DNA of 25,239 bases from Sphingobacterium sp. UBA1575 (lineage in GTDB: Bacteria > Bacteroidota > Bacteroidia > Sphingobacteriales > Sphingobacteriaceae). A program made the position numbers and the translations under genes. Positions 8,716 to 16,099 of the stretch are shown piece after piece (the stretch's first letter is position 1; each line of letters starts with the position of its first letter). The notes under the pieces are model-generated. The model did not search any database. It had not been told where the DNA came from and saw only the letters and a program-made list of their open reading frames with translations. The stretch is taken from contig DCOH01000044.1 of the NCBI GenBank assembly GCA_002322865.1, forward strand, positions 2,626 through 27,864. The letters are read 5' to 3'.

Positions 8716-9279
8716 ATGAAAGCTTATTCAATCATTTTATGCTTGATGGTCATGTGCAGCCTTGGCTTTGCACAGATAAAAACACCGCCACAAGCACCTG
8801 CTCAAAAAGCACCTGCTCAAAAAGCACCTGCCCAGAAACTAAGTCCAGCAGACAGTACGATGGTCAAAACCAACGATGGGGTTACCATTAATATCCATTA
8901 CAGCAGCCCTTCCTTAAAAGGCCGCAAGATCGGAACCGATGTGGCAGAATTTGGTAAAGTATGGCGCACCGGTGCAAATGCGACCACCACCATTTCTTTC
9001 GATAATAACGTCACCATCAATGGAAAACGTTTAGAAGCTGGAAAATACGGTATCCATACCATCCCTGGCGAAGCCAATACCACCATTATCTTCAATAAAA
9101 CTTGGGACCAATGGGGTACTAAATACGACCAGAAGGATGATGCGTTGCGCGTAGATGTCAAGAACGACAAATTATCGAACAGCCAAGAAAGGATGAAAAT
9201 CATGGCCGATAAATCCGGCAAGGTGAGCATTGCGTGGGGAACATATGGCGCTTCCTTCCAAGTAAAAGCAGCTAACTAA
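8716..9279 (+). CDS. Secreted DUF2911 domain protein
   Basis: 187 residues. The signal peptide MKAYSIILCLMVMCSLGFA is probably cut before Gln20. A low-complexity Pro/Ala/Gln/Lys linker (three PAQKA-type units, residues about 27-42) follows, then a DUF2911 domain from about residue 45: INIHYSSPSLKGRKIG, FGKVWRTGANATTTISF, VTINGKRLEAGKYGIHTIPG, WDQWGTKYD. DUF2911 proteins are common, exported and of unknown function in Bacteroidota. The start is fixed by AGGAGG at 8705-8710, five bases before ATG. It has its own transcription unit, between the ilv-leu terminator and a bidirectional terminator; TAACTTTA at 8669-8676 is a weak resemblance to a TAnnTTTG element. Confidence 0.9.
   Translation: MKAYSIILCLMVMCSLGFAQIKTPPQAPAQKAPAQKAPAQKLSPADSTMVKTNDGVTINIHYSSPSLKGRKIGTDVAEFGKVWRTGANATTTISFDNNVTINGKRLEAGKYGIHTIPGEANTTIIFNKTWDQWGTKYDQKDDALRVDVKNDKLSNSQERMKIMADKSGKVSIAWGTYGASFQVKAAN
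8794..8838 (+). repeat. 15-bp tandem repeat x3 within DUF2911 gene
   Basis: Unit GCACCTGCTCAAAAA; copies at 8794-8808, 8809-8823 and 8824-8838 (the last diverged at its 3' half: GCACCTGCCCAGAAA). It encodes the APAQK linker after the signal peptide. Being a multiple of 3, copy-number changes would keep the frame. Confidence 0.9.
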
Positions 9280-9339
9280 ATAGAGCAGCCAATTAACAAA
9301 TGCAGCCAAGAAGCCGCTAAGTAACGAAGCTAAGAAACT

Positions 9340-9377
9340 AAAAAGCCCTCCAGAAATAATATCCAGGGGGCTTTTTT
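9340..9377. terminator. Bidirectional terminator between DUF2911 gene and nrdF
   Basis: AAAAAGCCCTC (9340-9350) pairs with GGGGGCTTTTT (9366-9376), with one G-U pair and a 15-nt loop. T-runs exist on the 3' side in both orientations, fitting the convergent genes on either side. Confidence 0.88.
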
Positions 9378-9396
9378 GATAACAAAGAGTTTATTC

Positions 9397-10383
9397 TTAA
9401 ATATCCACTACCGCATCCATCATGAAATCCTCATTCTTCAAATGCACAATTTCGGTTGCTTTTTCGTAGTTCGTCGATTTCTTTGAGAAGAAATCGTGTT
9501 GTGTCGTCTCAGTGTTCAATCCGTTCAGAACAATCGGATTAACCTGTTTTACTTCAAAAATAGGATCAAAACCTAAGTTCATCAAGGCTTTATTACCATT
9601 GTAGCGAACGTATTCCTTCACCTCTGCCGTTAAACCTACCACCGTATACAATTCTTCGGTGTATTTGATCTCATTCTCGTAAAGATCATTCAATAAAGCC
9701 AAGAAACGTTGTTTCACTTCCTCCTTGTTCGGAAGCTTTGCAAACACCTCTTGCGCGATCAATCCTACGAAAACCCCGTGGATGGACTCATCGGCAATAA
9801 TCTTTTTGATGATATCGGCAGATGCTACCATCTGTCCTTGTCCACATAACCATAAAGGCAGGAAGAATCCAGAGTAGAAAAGGAAAGATTCCAACAGTAC
9901 CGAAGCGGCCAAGGCCATGAACAATTCTTCATCCGTCACCTTTTCCTTATCGATCGCACGGTAGTGGCTATCGATGGTCGATGCTTTATACTGTAAGAAT
10001 TTGTTCTGTGCTACCCAACCGAATACATCGTTGATCTCGTTGGTGGTAGATACCGTGGTAAAAATGGTCGAATATGATTTAGCGTGGATCGCTTCCATCA
10101 TACACATGTACGATAATACAGCCTTGTTCTGTAAGGAATCGATATGATCGATTATCTTAGGCATACCGGTATGGCTCTGAAGAGTATCCAACAGTGTCAA
10201 ACCACCTAAGGCTTTCTTATAACACTCTTTCATATCCCAACTCAATCCTTTCCAGCTATCAATATCCTTGGAAGGAATATATTCCGTATCGATCCAGAAC
10301 TGGCGGATATTTTGTTCCCAGAACATCAATGCATAGTCGTTGTCCGGTGTATTCCAGTTTACGGCTGTAAATTGTTTACTCAT
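9397..10383 (-). CDS. nrdF: Class Ib ribonucleotide reductase beta subunit
   Basis: Radical-generating subunit that houses the dinuclear (Mn or Fe) site and the tyrosyl radical used by NrdE. 328 residues. All expected ligands are visible: Asp66 (LLDTLQS), Glu97 and His100 (MEAIHAKSYS), Glu165 (LLESFLFYSGF), Glu199 and His202 (ADESIHG), with radical Tyr104. Class Ib rather than Ia is called from similarity to NrdF and from the upstream nrdH and nrdI. Last gene of the nrdHIEF operon, 51 nt after nrdE; its 3' end abuts the shared terminator. Confidence 0.96.
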   Translation of the reverse strand: MSKQFTAVNWNTPDNDYALMFWEQNIRQFWIDTEYIPSKDIDSWKGLSWDMKECYKKALGGLTLLDTLQSHTGMPKIIDHIDSLQNKAVLSYMCMMEAIHAKSYSTIFTTVSTTNEINDVFGWVAQNKFLQYKASTIDSHYRAIDKEKVTDEELFMALAASVLLESFLFYSGFFLPLWLCGQGQMVASADIIKKIIADESIHGVFVGLIAQEVFAKLPNKEEVKQRFLALLNDLYENEIKYTEELYTVVGLTAEVKEYVRYNGNKALMNLGFDPIFEVKQVNPIVLNGLNTETTQHDFFSKKSTNYEKATEIVHLKNEDFMMDAVVDI

Positions 10384-10434
10384 TTTTATAGGTGTCCCCT
10401 CTTTTTAATATTTTAATAATTCTTTTCTGACAGC

Positions 10435-12540
10435 TTATGCTGAACAAGAAATACACTCTTCAATAGTTGATTTACGCGTACGGGTATAGTACAAAGATTT
10501 TAATCCCAGTTTATGTGCGTAGATGTAATATTTCGCCAAGTCACGGGTAGAATCCTTTGAATTCGTGTGCAGGATCGTCGATACCCCTTGGTCAATGTGA
10601 CGTTGGATCACCGAGATCAGTTTCAACACCTTCATCTGATCCATATCGTATGCCGATTTGAAGTAGAAGTAGTTATCATTCGTCAAATAAGGCATTGGGT
10701 AGTAAGTGGTACTATCGCCATACTCTCTCACCTCGATGATGTCCACGATCGGCATAACAGAAGCCGTTGCGTTCATGATGTAAGAAGTAGATTGGTTCGG
10801 AGCAATGGCCAAACGGTAAGCATGGTAGATACCGTGTTCCGCCACCTGCGCTTTTAGGTTTGTCCAATCCTCTACGGTTGGAATATGGATACCTGCGAAC
10901 AATTCCTTCACCTTGTCGGTTTTAGGTTGGAATTCACGGATCAAATATTGATCGAAATAGGTTCCATCCGCATAGCCCGATTTTTCAAATCCTACGAAAG
11001 TTCTTTGGCGTTCCTTAGCGATCTCCATCGATGCCTCCAACGAATAGTAGTTCATCATCATGAAGAAAGTATTGGCGAAATCCAATGCTTCTGTTGATTC
11101 ATACATGATGAAACTCTTCGCTAAATACCCATGAAGGTTCATGGCACCTAGACCAACCGAATGCAATTCACGGTTAGCTTTCGCGATGGAAGGAACCATT
11201 TCGATATCCGTTACATCGGTTACTACCGTTAATGCACGCATAGCAGTTTTCACTGTTTCTTTGATGCGTTTATTGTCCATCACCGTAGCGATGTTCAAAG
11301 AACCCAGGTTACAGGAGATACCATAGCGGATGGTATCTTCTTTACCGTAAATGTTGATATCAGAAACTTCCGAGATCTGCATGATCTCTGTACATAGGTT
11401 TGAGAATTTAACTCTTCCCAATCCGTTCAACGCGTGTGCACGGTTGGTGTTCTCCTTGAAGAAGATGTATGGGTATCCCGACTCTTTTTGCGTTTGTGCA
11501 ATCTTCACTAACAAGTGACGGGCATTGATTTTTTTCTTTTTAACGTTAGGGTTCGTGATCAGTTCATCGTACATCACGTCCATATCCAACTCATCCAGGT
11601 ATTGACCATACTCCTGCATAACCGTATGCGGATAGATCAAATAACAAGGCTCATCTTTCTCTGCCAATTCCATGAATTTATCCGGAACGATGATACCGAT
11701 GGATAAGGATTTGATACGTACTTTCTCATCCACATTGATTTTCTTACAATCCAAGAATTCCTCAATGTCCGAGTGGAAAATATTCAGATAGACAGCACCT
11801 GCACCAGGACGTTGTCCCAATTGATTAGCATACGAGAAGGTATCTTCCATGATCTTCATGATCGGAAGAACACCACCTGCGCGGCCATCAACTCCTTTGA
11901 TCGCTTCACCGCGTGCGCGGATCTTCGAAATATTGAAAGACACACCACCACCAATAGATGATAATTTCATGGCCGAATCCACCGCGTAACCAATACCATT
12001 CAGGTTATCGCCGATCTCATCCAAGAAACAGGAAACCAATTCGCCGGAACGTTTCTTTCCAGCGTTCAAGAACGTCGGGGTAGCGGGTTGATATTCTTGA
12101 TTGATCATGATCTCTGCATACTCGATAGCTTTTTGAACGCCTTCTTCTCTTGCTAAGAATAAAGAAACCGCCACCACACGGTCTTCGTAACGCTCTAGGA
12201 ATTTCTCCCCAGAATCATCGCGAAGCGCATAACTTTGGAAAAACTTGAAGGCCGCCATAAAAGATTGGAAACGGAATTTCTTTGCATACACAAAGTTGAA
12301 TACCTCTTCCATTTGCTCAAACGTAAACCATTCGTAGAAATTGATGTAATAGTTGTTTTCTACCAAATAATCGATTTTTTCCTTCAAGTTGTAGAAGAAC
12401 ACGGTGTTCTTGTTCACATACTCCAGGAAATAGGCGCGCACAGCCTCCTTGTCCTTATCAAGGCTGTACTCGTCATCATGTTTGATCATGATTTCGTTAT
12501 TAAGCAATATCCAATTTTTCGCTACCTCGTTTGCTATCAT
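10435..12540 (-). CDS. nrdE: Class Ib ribonucleotide reductase alpha subunit
   Basis: Catalytic subunit reducing ribonucleoside diphosphates to deoxy forms. From the ATG at 12540 it has 701 residues. Active site: Asn381, Cys383 and Glu385 (SNLCTEI); redox pair Cys171 (LVSCFLDE) and Cys410 (ISCNLGSLN); C-terminal shuttle Cys696/Cys699 (ECISCSA). It starts directly in the NrdE N-terminal domain (NEIMIKHDDEY...DKDKEAV), so there is no ATP-cone, typical of class Ib. A longer frame exists from a TTG at 12564, but the ATG start places every key cysteine one residue from its Bacillus subtilis NrdE counterpart, so I prefer it. The start overlaps the nrdI 3' end by 41 nt, indicating translational coupling. 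Confidence 0.97.
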   Translation of the reverse strand: MIANEVAKNWILLNNEIMIKHDDEYSLDKDKEAVRAYFLEYVNKNTVFFYNLKEKIDYLVENNYYINFYEWFTFEQMEEVFNFVYAKKFRFQSFMAAFKFFQSYALRDDSGEKFLERYEDRVVAVSLFLAREEGVQKAIEYAEIMINQEYQPATPTFLNAGKKRSGELVSCFLDEIGDNLNGIGYAVDSAMKLSSIGGGVSFNISKIRARGEAIKGVDGRAGGVLPIMKIMEDTFSYANQLGQRPGAGAVYLNIFHSDIEEFLDCKKINVDEKVRIKSLSIGIIVPDKFMELAEKDEPCYLIYPHTVMQEYGQYLDELDMDVMYDELITNPNVKKKKINARHLLVKIAQTQKESGYPYIFFKENTNRAHALNGLGRVKFSNLCTEIMQISEVSDINIYGKEDTIRYGISCNLGSLNIATVMDNKRIKETVKTAMRALTVVTDVTDIEMVPSIAKANRELHSVGLGAMNLHGYLAKSFIMYESTEALDFANTFFMMMNYYSLEASMEIAKERQRTFVGFEKSGYADGTYFDQYLIREFQPKTDKVKELFAGIHIPTVEDWTNLKAQVAEHGIYHAYRLAIAPNQSTSYIMNATASVMPIVDIIEVREYGDSTTYYPMPYLTNDNYFYFKSAYDMDQMKVLKLISVIQRHIDQGVSTILHTNSKDSTRDLAKYYIYAHKLGLKSLYYTRTRKSTIEECISCSA

Positions 12541-12907
12541 AGTATTGATTTTTAATGATGTCAATAAATTGATTAATATCTTCCAATGTACCTGAAAGTT
12601 CGAATTTCATGGCTGTTGGGATTTCGAATTCTGTGCTGATCTTATCAGCTGCTATCGCATAGTTCCTTCCCCAGTTGCGGTTTCCGCTGGATGTTACCGA
12701 GTAGATCATATGGCTTTGCATGGTCAATAACTGAGCGGTCTTATCCGGCACTTTACCAAAATTGGTGGTATAAGTGACCAAATGTCCAGGCTCCGAGATC
12801 TCCATATGCTCCTCAATACGGATGGCTTTCCATCCTGTAACTTGGATCACCTTGTTGATAAAGCGCTCCACATTACCGGTTCTTGAATCGTAATATAAAT
12901 TAATCAT
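12500..12907 (-). CDS. nrdI: NrdI flavodoxin-like RNR activator
   Basis: FMN protein that supplies oxidant to assemble the Mn(III)2-tyrosyl radical cofactor in NrdF. 135 residues, family length. Motifs: N-terminal YYDSRTGNVERF (phosphate-binding loop), LVTYTTNFGKVP, VTSSGNRNWGRNYA (50s-type FMN loop) and IPTAMKFELSGT. Located between nrdH (23 nt upstream) and nrdE (41-nt overlap), the canonical class Ib arrangement. Confidence 0.95.
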   Translation of the reverse strand: MINLYYDSRTGNVERFINKVIQVTGWKAIRIEEHMEISEPGHLVTYTTNFGKVPDKTAQLLTMQSHMIYSVTSSGNRNWGRNYAIAADKISTEFEIPTAMKFELSGTLEDINQFIDIIKNQYYDSKRGSEKLDIA

Positions 12908-12930
12908 GGTCCTTTAGGTTTATGGATTAA

Positions 12931-13164
12931 TTACAGGGCAATCTGATCCAACTCTTCTGGCTTAAATCCGATGATTCTATTCTTGATTTCGTCGTTCTCC
13001 AATACAATCACGGTAGGAACGGTACGTACTTTAAACTTAACGGCTAATTCCGGCTCATCAAATGGATTGATAGTTTCGTAGGCTATACCTTTGTTGTCTA
13101 GGTAAGCCGATACCTGTGCGCATGGTGCACAGTCATTTTTTTCGAATTTAATGATTCTTGCCAT
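12931..13164 (-). CDS. nrdH: NrdH-like thioredoxin/glutaredoxin-fold redoxin
   Basis: 77-residue redoxin, the likely electron donor to NrdE. Active site Cys12-Ala-Pro-Cys15, then cis-Pro in VRTVPTVIV (near residue 50), the hallmarks of the thioredoxin fold. Typical NrdH has CxQC and a WSGFRP C-terminal motif; here they are CAPC and IIGFKPEE, so it is somewhat thioredoxin-like and could be annotated simply as a thioredoxin family protein. Position at the head of nrdIEF supports the NrdH role. ATG at 13164 has no clear Shine-Dalgarno. Confidence 0.87.
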   Translation of the reverse strand: MARIIKFEKNDCAPCAQVSAYLDNKGIAYETINPFDEPELAVKFKVRTVPTVIVLENDEIKNRIIGFKPEELDQIAL

Positions 13165-13575
13165 GTTATATTAAGTTGAAAAAGAATTTGGGCTTTTTGG
13201 GCTCTGCTTCTTTGTTTAAATAAAAAAACGATTGAAATGAGATGGTTTCATACTCATGTAGAACAAATATCCCATATTTTTTAACGTAGGAGGTAATGAT
13301 ACTTTTCCACATTCATGTGGATTCCGTTGGTAAAACCCACTTGGTTACCTCGAATAATTAGTAAGGTGTTCGTTTTCAATTCACTGAGGATGTTGATAAC
13401 TTTAAATTAGCACTTTGTAGCTATTTGTTGACTCCCTTTTTCTTCCTCTTTTTATTGTCAAAATATAAGAGAATTTTTGGTTAATTATAACAAATTGGTT
13501 ATATATAAATCTTCCCTTAGCATCCCCATATTATATTGTTAATTTAGCGTTATCAATTTCGAAACAAACACCCAA
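13165..13575. other. 411-nt divergent gap between nrdH and S9 peptidase gene
   Basis: AT-rich spacer that must hold the nrd promoter (- strand) and the peptidase promoter (+ strand). On the - strand, TATATTTTG at 13459-13467 with TTTG 23 nt upstream is a weak candidate (one base off TAnnTTTG), implying a leader of about 290 nt. On the + strand TAATTTAG (13540-13547) is a one-mismatch candidate. A palindrome lies at 13306-13321. I found no tRNA and no convincing NrdR-box pair. Confidence 0.5.
13306..13321. repeat. Inverted repeat in the nrd leader
   Basis: TCCACAT TC ATGTGGA: 7-bp arms, 2-nt centre. As - strand RNA it would be a 6-bp hairpin with a UGAA tetraloop; as DNA it could be an operator. 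An adjacent GGTAA/TTACC-type imperfect hairpin follows at about 13330-13348. Confidence 0.55.
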
Positions 13576-16023
13576 ATGATTATGAAATTCAAATTTTTAT
13601 TACCCTTTTTATTACTGGGTTCTTTTGGAAGCCTACAAGCCCAGGAAAGCTTGACCTTCCAAAAACCACCAATAGAAATAATGGCACTTGCCGATTATCA
13701 GCGACCTCCGACCGTAAGGATCAGTACTGATAAAAAATGGGTACTCTTCTCCTACCGCCCAACCTACAAAAACTTGGCAGAACTAGGCGTGGAAGAAACC
13801 AAATTGGCTGGTCTCCGGATCAATGCCAAAGCGAGCATCTCCAGTACCGAAACCTACTTTGATGCTTTAAGCCTGCAGTCTATTGACGGCAAGGATCTGA
13901 TCAAGATCAACCTTCCGGAAAATGCCTTGATCTCCAATATCGATTTTTCCCCAGATTCAAAAAAACTGGCGTTCACCAATACCAATGAAAACGGCGTTGC
14001 CCTTTTCATTTACGATATTGCCAGTAGAGAATTGAAAAAAATAACCGATTACAACCTGAATGCCATTGTACATTCTCCGTTCACTTGGTACACGCAGCCG
14101 TCATCGCGAGGAACCACGCCATCTTCCGACAAACTTTTAATAAGCTTGGTTAATCCATCTACCGCTCAAACCGACAAGAAAAACAGTTTGGCTACCGGTC
14201 CGATCATTTCCAATGCAGATGGTACAGTTTCCCAATTGAGAACCTACCAAGATCTATTGAAAACACCGGCTGATGAGGCTGAATTCCAACGTTTGGTCAC
14301 TTCCAACCTGGTTTGGGTAGACCTTGCCGGAAAAACAGAACCCTTTAAATCTGCGGATATGTACTTGGGCTCTTCCATCTCTCCTGACGGACAATATGTG
14401 ATGGTGACCACCCTTAAAAAACCATTTTCGTATGTGGTTTCTTTAGGAAGTTTCCCTACCGAAACCAATGTATACGACTTGAAAGGCAACCTGATCAAAA
14501 AAGTCAATGAGACCGAATTGATGGAGATCATGCCGAAAGGCTTCTCTTCTACCCGTCCCGGAAAAAGATCCATGTCATGGCGTTCGGACAAAGCCGCAAC
14601 CCTATCTTTTGTACAAGCCTTAGATGGTGGAGATGCGAACAAACCGGCGGAATTCCGTGATGAACTCTTTACTTGGGAAGCTCCATTTCAGGCGGAGCCG
14701 AAATCGATGATGAAAATCGCAGACCGCTATGCCGGAGTTACTTGGGGGAATGATGATTATGCCTTGGTATACAGCCAATGGTATGATACCAGAAACTCGA
14801 AAACCTACCTGTTGAATCCAAAAACAGGTAGCAATAAGGTAATCTATGATAGAAATAGCCAGGATGTATATTCGGATCCGGGATCGCCTTACCGCGATAA
14901 AAACGAATTCGGAACGTACAGCATGTACATCAAAAACGGAAAATCCTACTGGATTGGTTCTGGATTCACCAAAGAAGGCGAATTCCCGTTCATCGAAGAA
15001 TACGACTTCAAGACCGGCAAGAAAAAACGCATTTATACTACGAAGGAATCCGATATGCAGGAGCGTATCAGCTCGGTGGTCGACATCGAAAAGGGCGATA
15101 TCTTGGTTTCCCTTCAATCGGCTTCCCAATTCCCGAACTATTACGCAAAAAACATCAAAACCGGAAAACAATCAGCTGTAACCAGCATCGAAAATCCTTT
15201 CAAATCCTTGGATGGAGTGCACAAAGAGGTGTTGAACTACAAGCGTAAGGATGGGGTGGAATTATCAGGTACGCTTTACCTTCCAGCAGGTTATGATAAG
15301 AACAAGAAGGAAAAACTTCCTTTATTGATCTGGGCATACCCAAGAGAATATAAAGACAAATCCACTGCCGGACAAAGCACGGCCAACCCGAAAGAATTCA
15401 CGTTCCCAAGCTATGGCTCCTTCATCTATTGGGTATCCCGTGGTTATGCGGTACTGGATAATGCAGCCTTCCCTATTGTAGGCGAAGGTAAACAAGAACC
15501 GAATGATTCCTTCATCCCGCAATTGGTGGCGAATGCCGAAGCGGCCATCGATGCCGTTGATCAATTGGGTTATATCGACCGCAACAAGGTGGCTGTTGGA
15601 GGACACTCCTATGGTGCTTTCATGACTGCCCATTTATTGAGCAACTCCAACCTATTTGCAGCAGGAATTGCCCGTTCTGGAGCTTATAACCGTACCTTGA
15701 CACCATTTGGTTTCCAAAGCGAGCAACGTAACTTCTGGGATGACCCGCAACTGTACATGACCATGTCGCCTTTCATGAGCGCACATAAAATGAAAACACC
15801 TATTTTATTGATCCATGGTGCTGCCGACAATAATCCTGGAACATTTACCCTACAGACCGAGCGTTACTTCCAGGCCTTGAAAAACTTGGGTGCAACCGCT
15901 AGAATGGTGATCCTTCCAGGCGAATCACATGGTTATGCAGCAAAAGAGAATATCTTCCATGTCCTTTGGGAACAAGATCAATTCCTGGAGAAATATGTGA
16001 AGAACAGACCAGCTACGAAATAA
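13576..16023 (+). CDS. Secreted S9 family prolyl-oligopeptidase-type (glutamyl endopeptidase-like) peptidase
   Basis: 815 residues with signal peptide MIMKFKFLLPFLLLGSFGSLQA (an alternative start is Met3 at 13582). Residues ~40-550 form a beta-propeller-like region with PDSKKLAF and SPDGQYVM repeats. The C-terminal alpha/beta hydrolase has nucleophile Ser678 in GGHSYG, Asp751 in IHGAADNNPG and His785 in GESHGYA. The stretch GIARSGAYNRTLTPFGFQ resembles plant chloroplast glutamyl endopeptidase and its bacterial relatives (MEROPS S9D-like), so cleavage after Glu is plausible but not shown. Likely periplasmic, degrading peptides. It is monocistronic and convergent with susD through a shared terminator. 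Confidence 0.92.
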   Translation: MIMKFKFLLPFLLLGSFGSLQAQESLTFQKPPIEIMALADYQRPPTVRISTDKKWVLFSYRPTYKNLAELGVEETKLAGLRINAKASISSTETYFDALSLQSIDGKDLIKINLPENALISNIDFSPDSKKLAFTNTNENGVALFIYDIASRELKKITDYNLNAIVHSPFTWYTQPSSRGTTPSSDKLLISLVNPSTAQTDKKNSLATGPIISNADGTVSQLRTYQDLLKTPADEAEFQRLVTSNLVWVDLAGKTEPFKSADMYLGSSISPDGQYVMVTTLKKPFSYVVSLGSFPTETNVYDLKGNLIKKVNETELMEIMPKGFSSTRPGKRSMSWRSDKAATLSFVQALDGGDANKPAEFRDELFTWEAPFQAEPKSMMKIADRYAGVTWGNDDYALVYSQWYDTRNSKTYLLNPKTGSNKVIYDRNSQDVYSDPGSPYRDKNEFGTYSMYIKNGKSYWIGSGFTKEGEFPFIEEYDFKTGKKKRIYTTKESDMQERISSVVDIEKGDILVSLQSASQFPNYYAKNIKTGKQSAVTSIENPFKSLDGVHKEVLNYKRKDGVELSGTLYLPAGYDKNKKEKLPLLIWAYPREYKDKSTAGQSTANPKEFTFPSYGSFIYWVSRGYAVLDNAAFPIVGEGKQEPNDSFIPQLVANAEAAIDAVDQLGYIDRNKVAVGGHSYGAFMTAHLLSNSNLFAAGIARSGAYNRTLTPFGFQSEQRNFWDDPQLYMTMSPFMSAHKMKTPILLIHGAADNNPGTFTLQTERYFQALKNLGATARMVILPGESHGYAAKENIFHVLWEQDQFLEKYVKNRPATK

Positions 16024-16043
16024 GGCTAATCACACAAAAAAAT

Positions 16044-16079
16044 AAGCGGGAATCAATTTGCATTGAATTCCCGCTTTTT
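16044..16079. terminator. Bidirectional terminator between peptidase gene and susD
   Basis: AAGCGGGAAT (16044-16053) pairs exactly with ATTCCCGCTT (16067-16076). CAA/TTG extends the stem past one bulged A, with a 6-nt loop. TTTTT follows on the + strand, and AAAAAAA (16036-16042) gives a T-run for the - strand. It serves two convergent genes. Confidence 0.9.
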
Positions 16080-16099
16080 ATTTGAGAAAGGTATTTTAC

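Noticed and set aside
12541..12564. Eight-residue longer NrdE from TTG 12564
   Set aside because: The ATG at 12540 gives residue numbering one off B. subtilis NrdE at every key cysteine, and needs no rare start codon.
13290..13363. Small + strand ORF (ATG 13296, 21 codons) preceded by AGGAGG
   Set aside because: The spacing from AGGAGG to ATG is only 2 nt, the peptide has no recognisable features, and the region is better explained as nrd/peptidase regulatory DNA.
13165..13575. NrdR boxes or a cobalamin riboswitch upstream of nrdH
   Set aside because: I could not find a pair matching the NrdR consensus or the B12-box; the palindrome at 13306 does not fit either.
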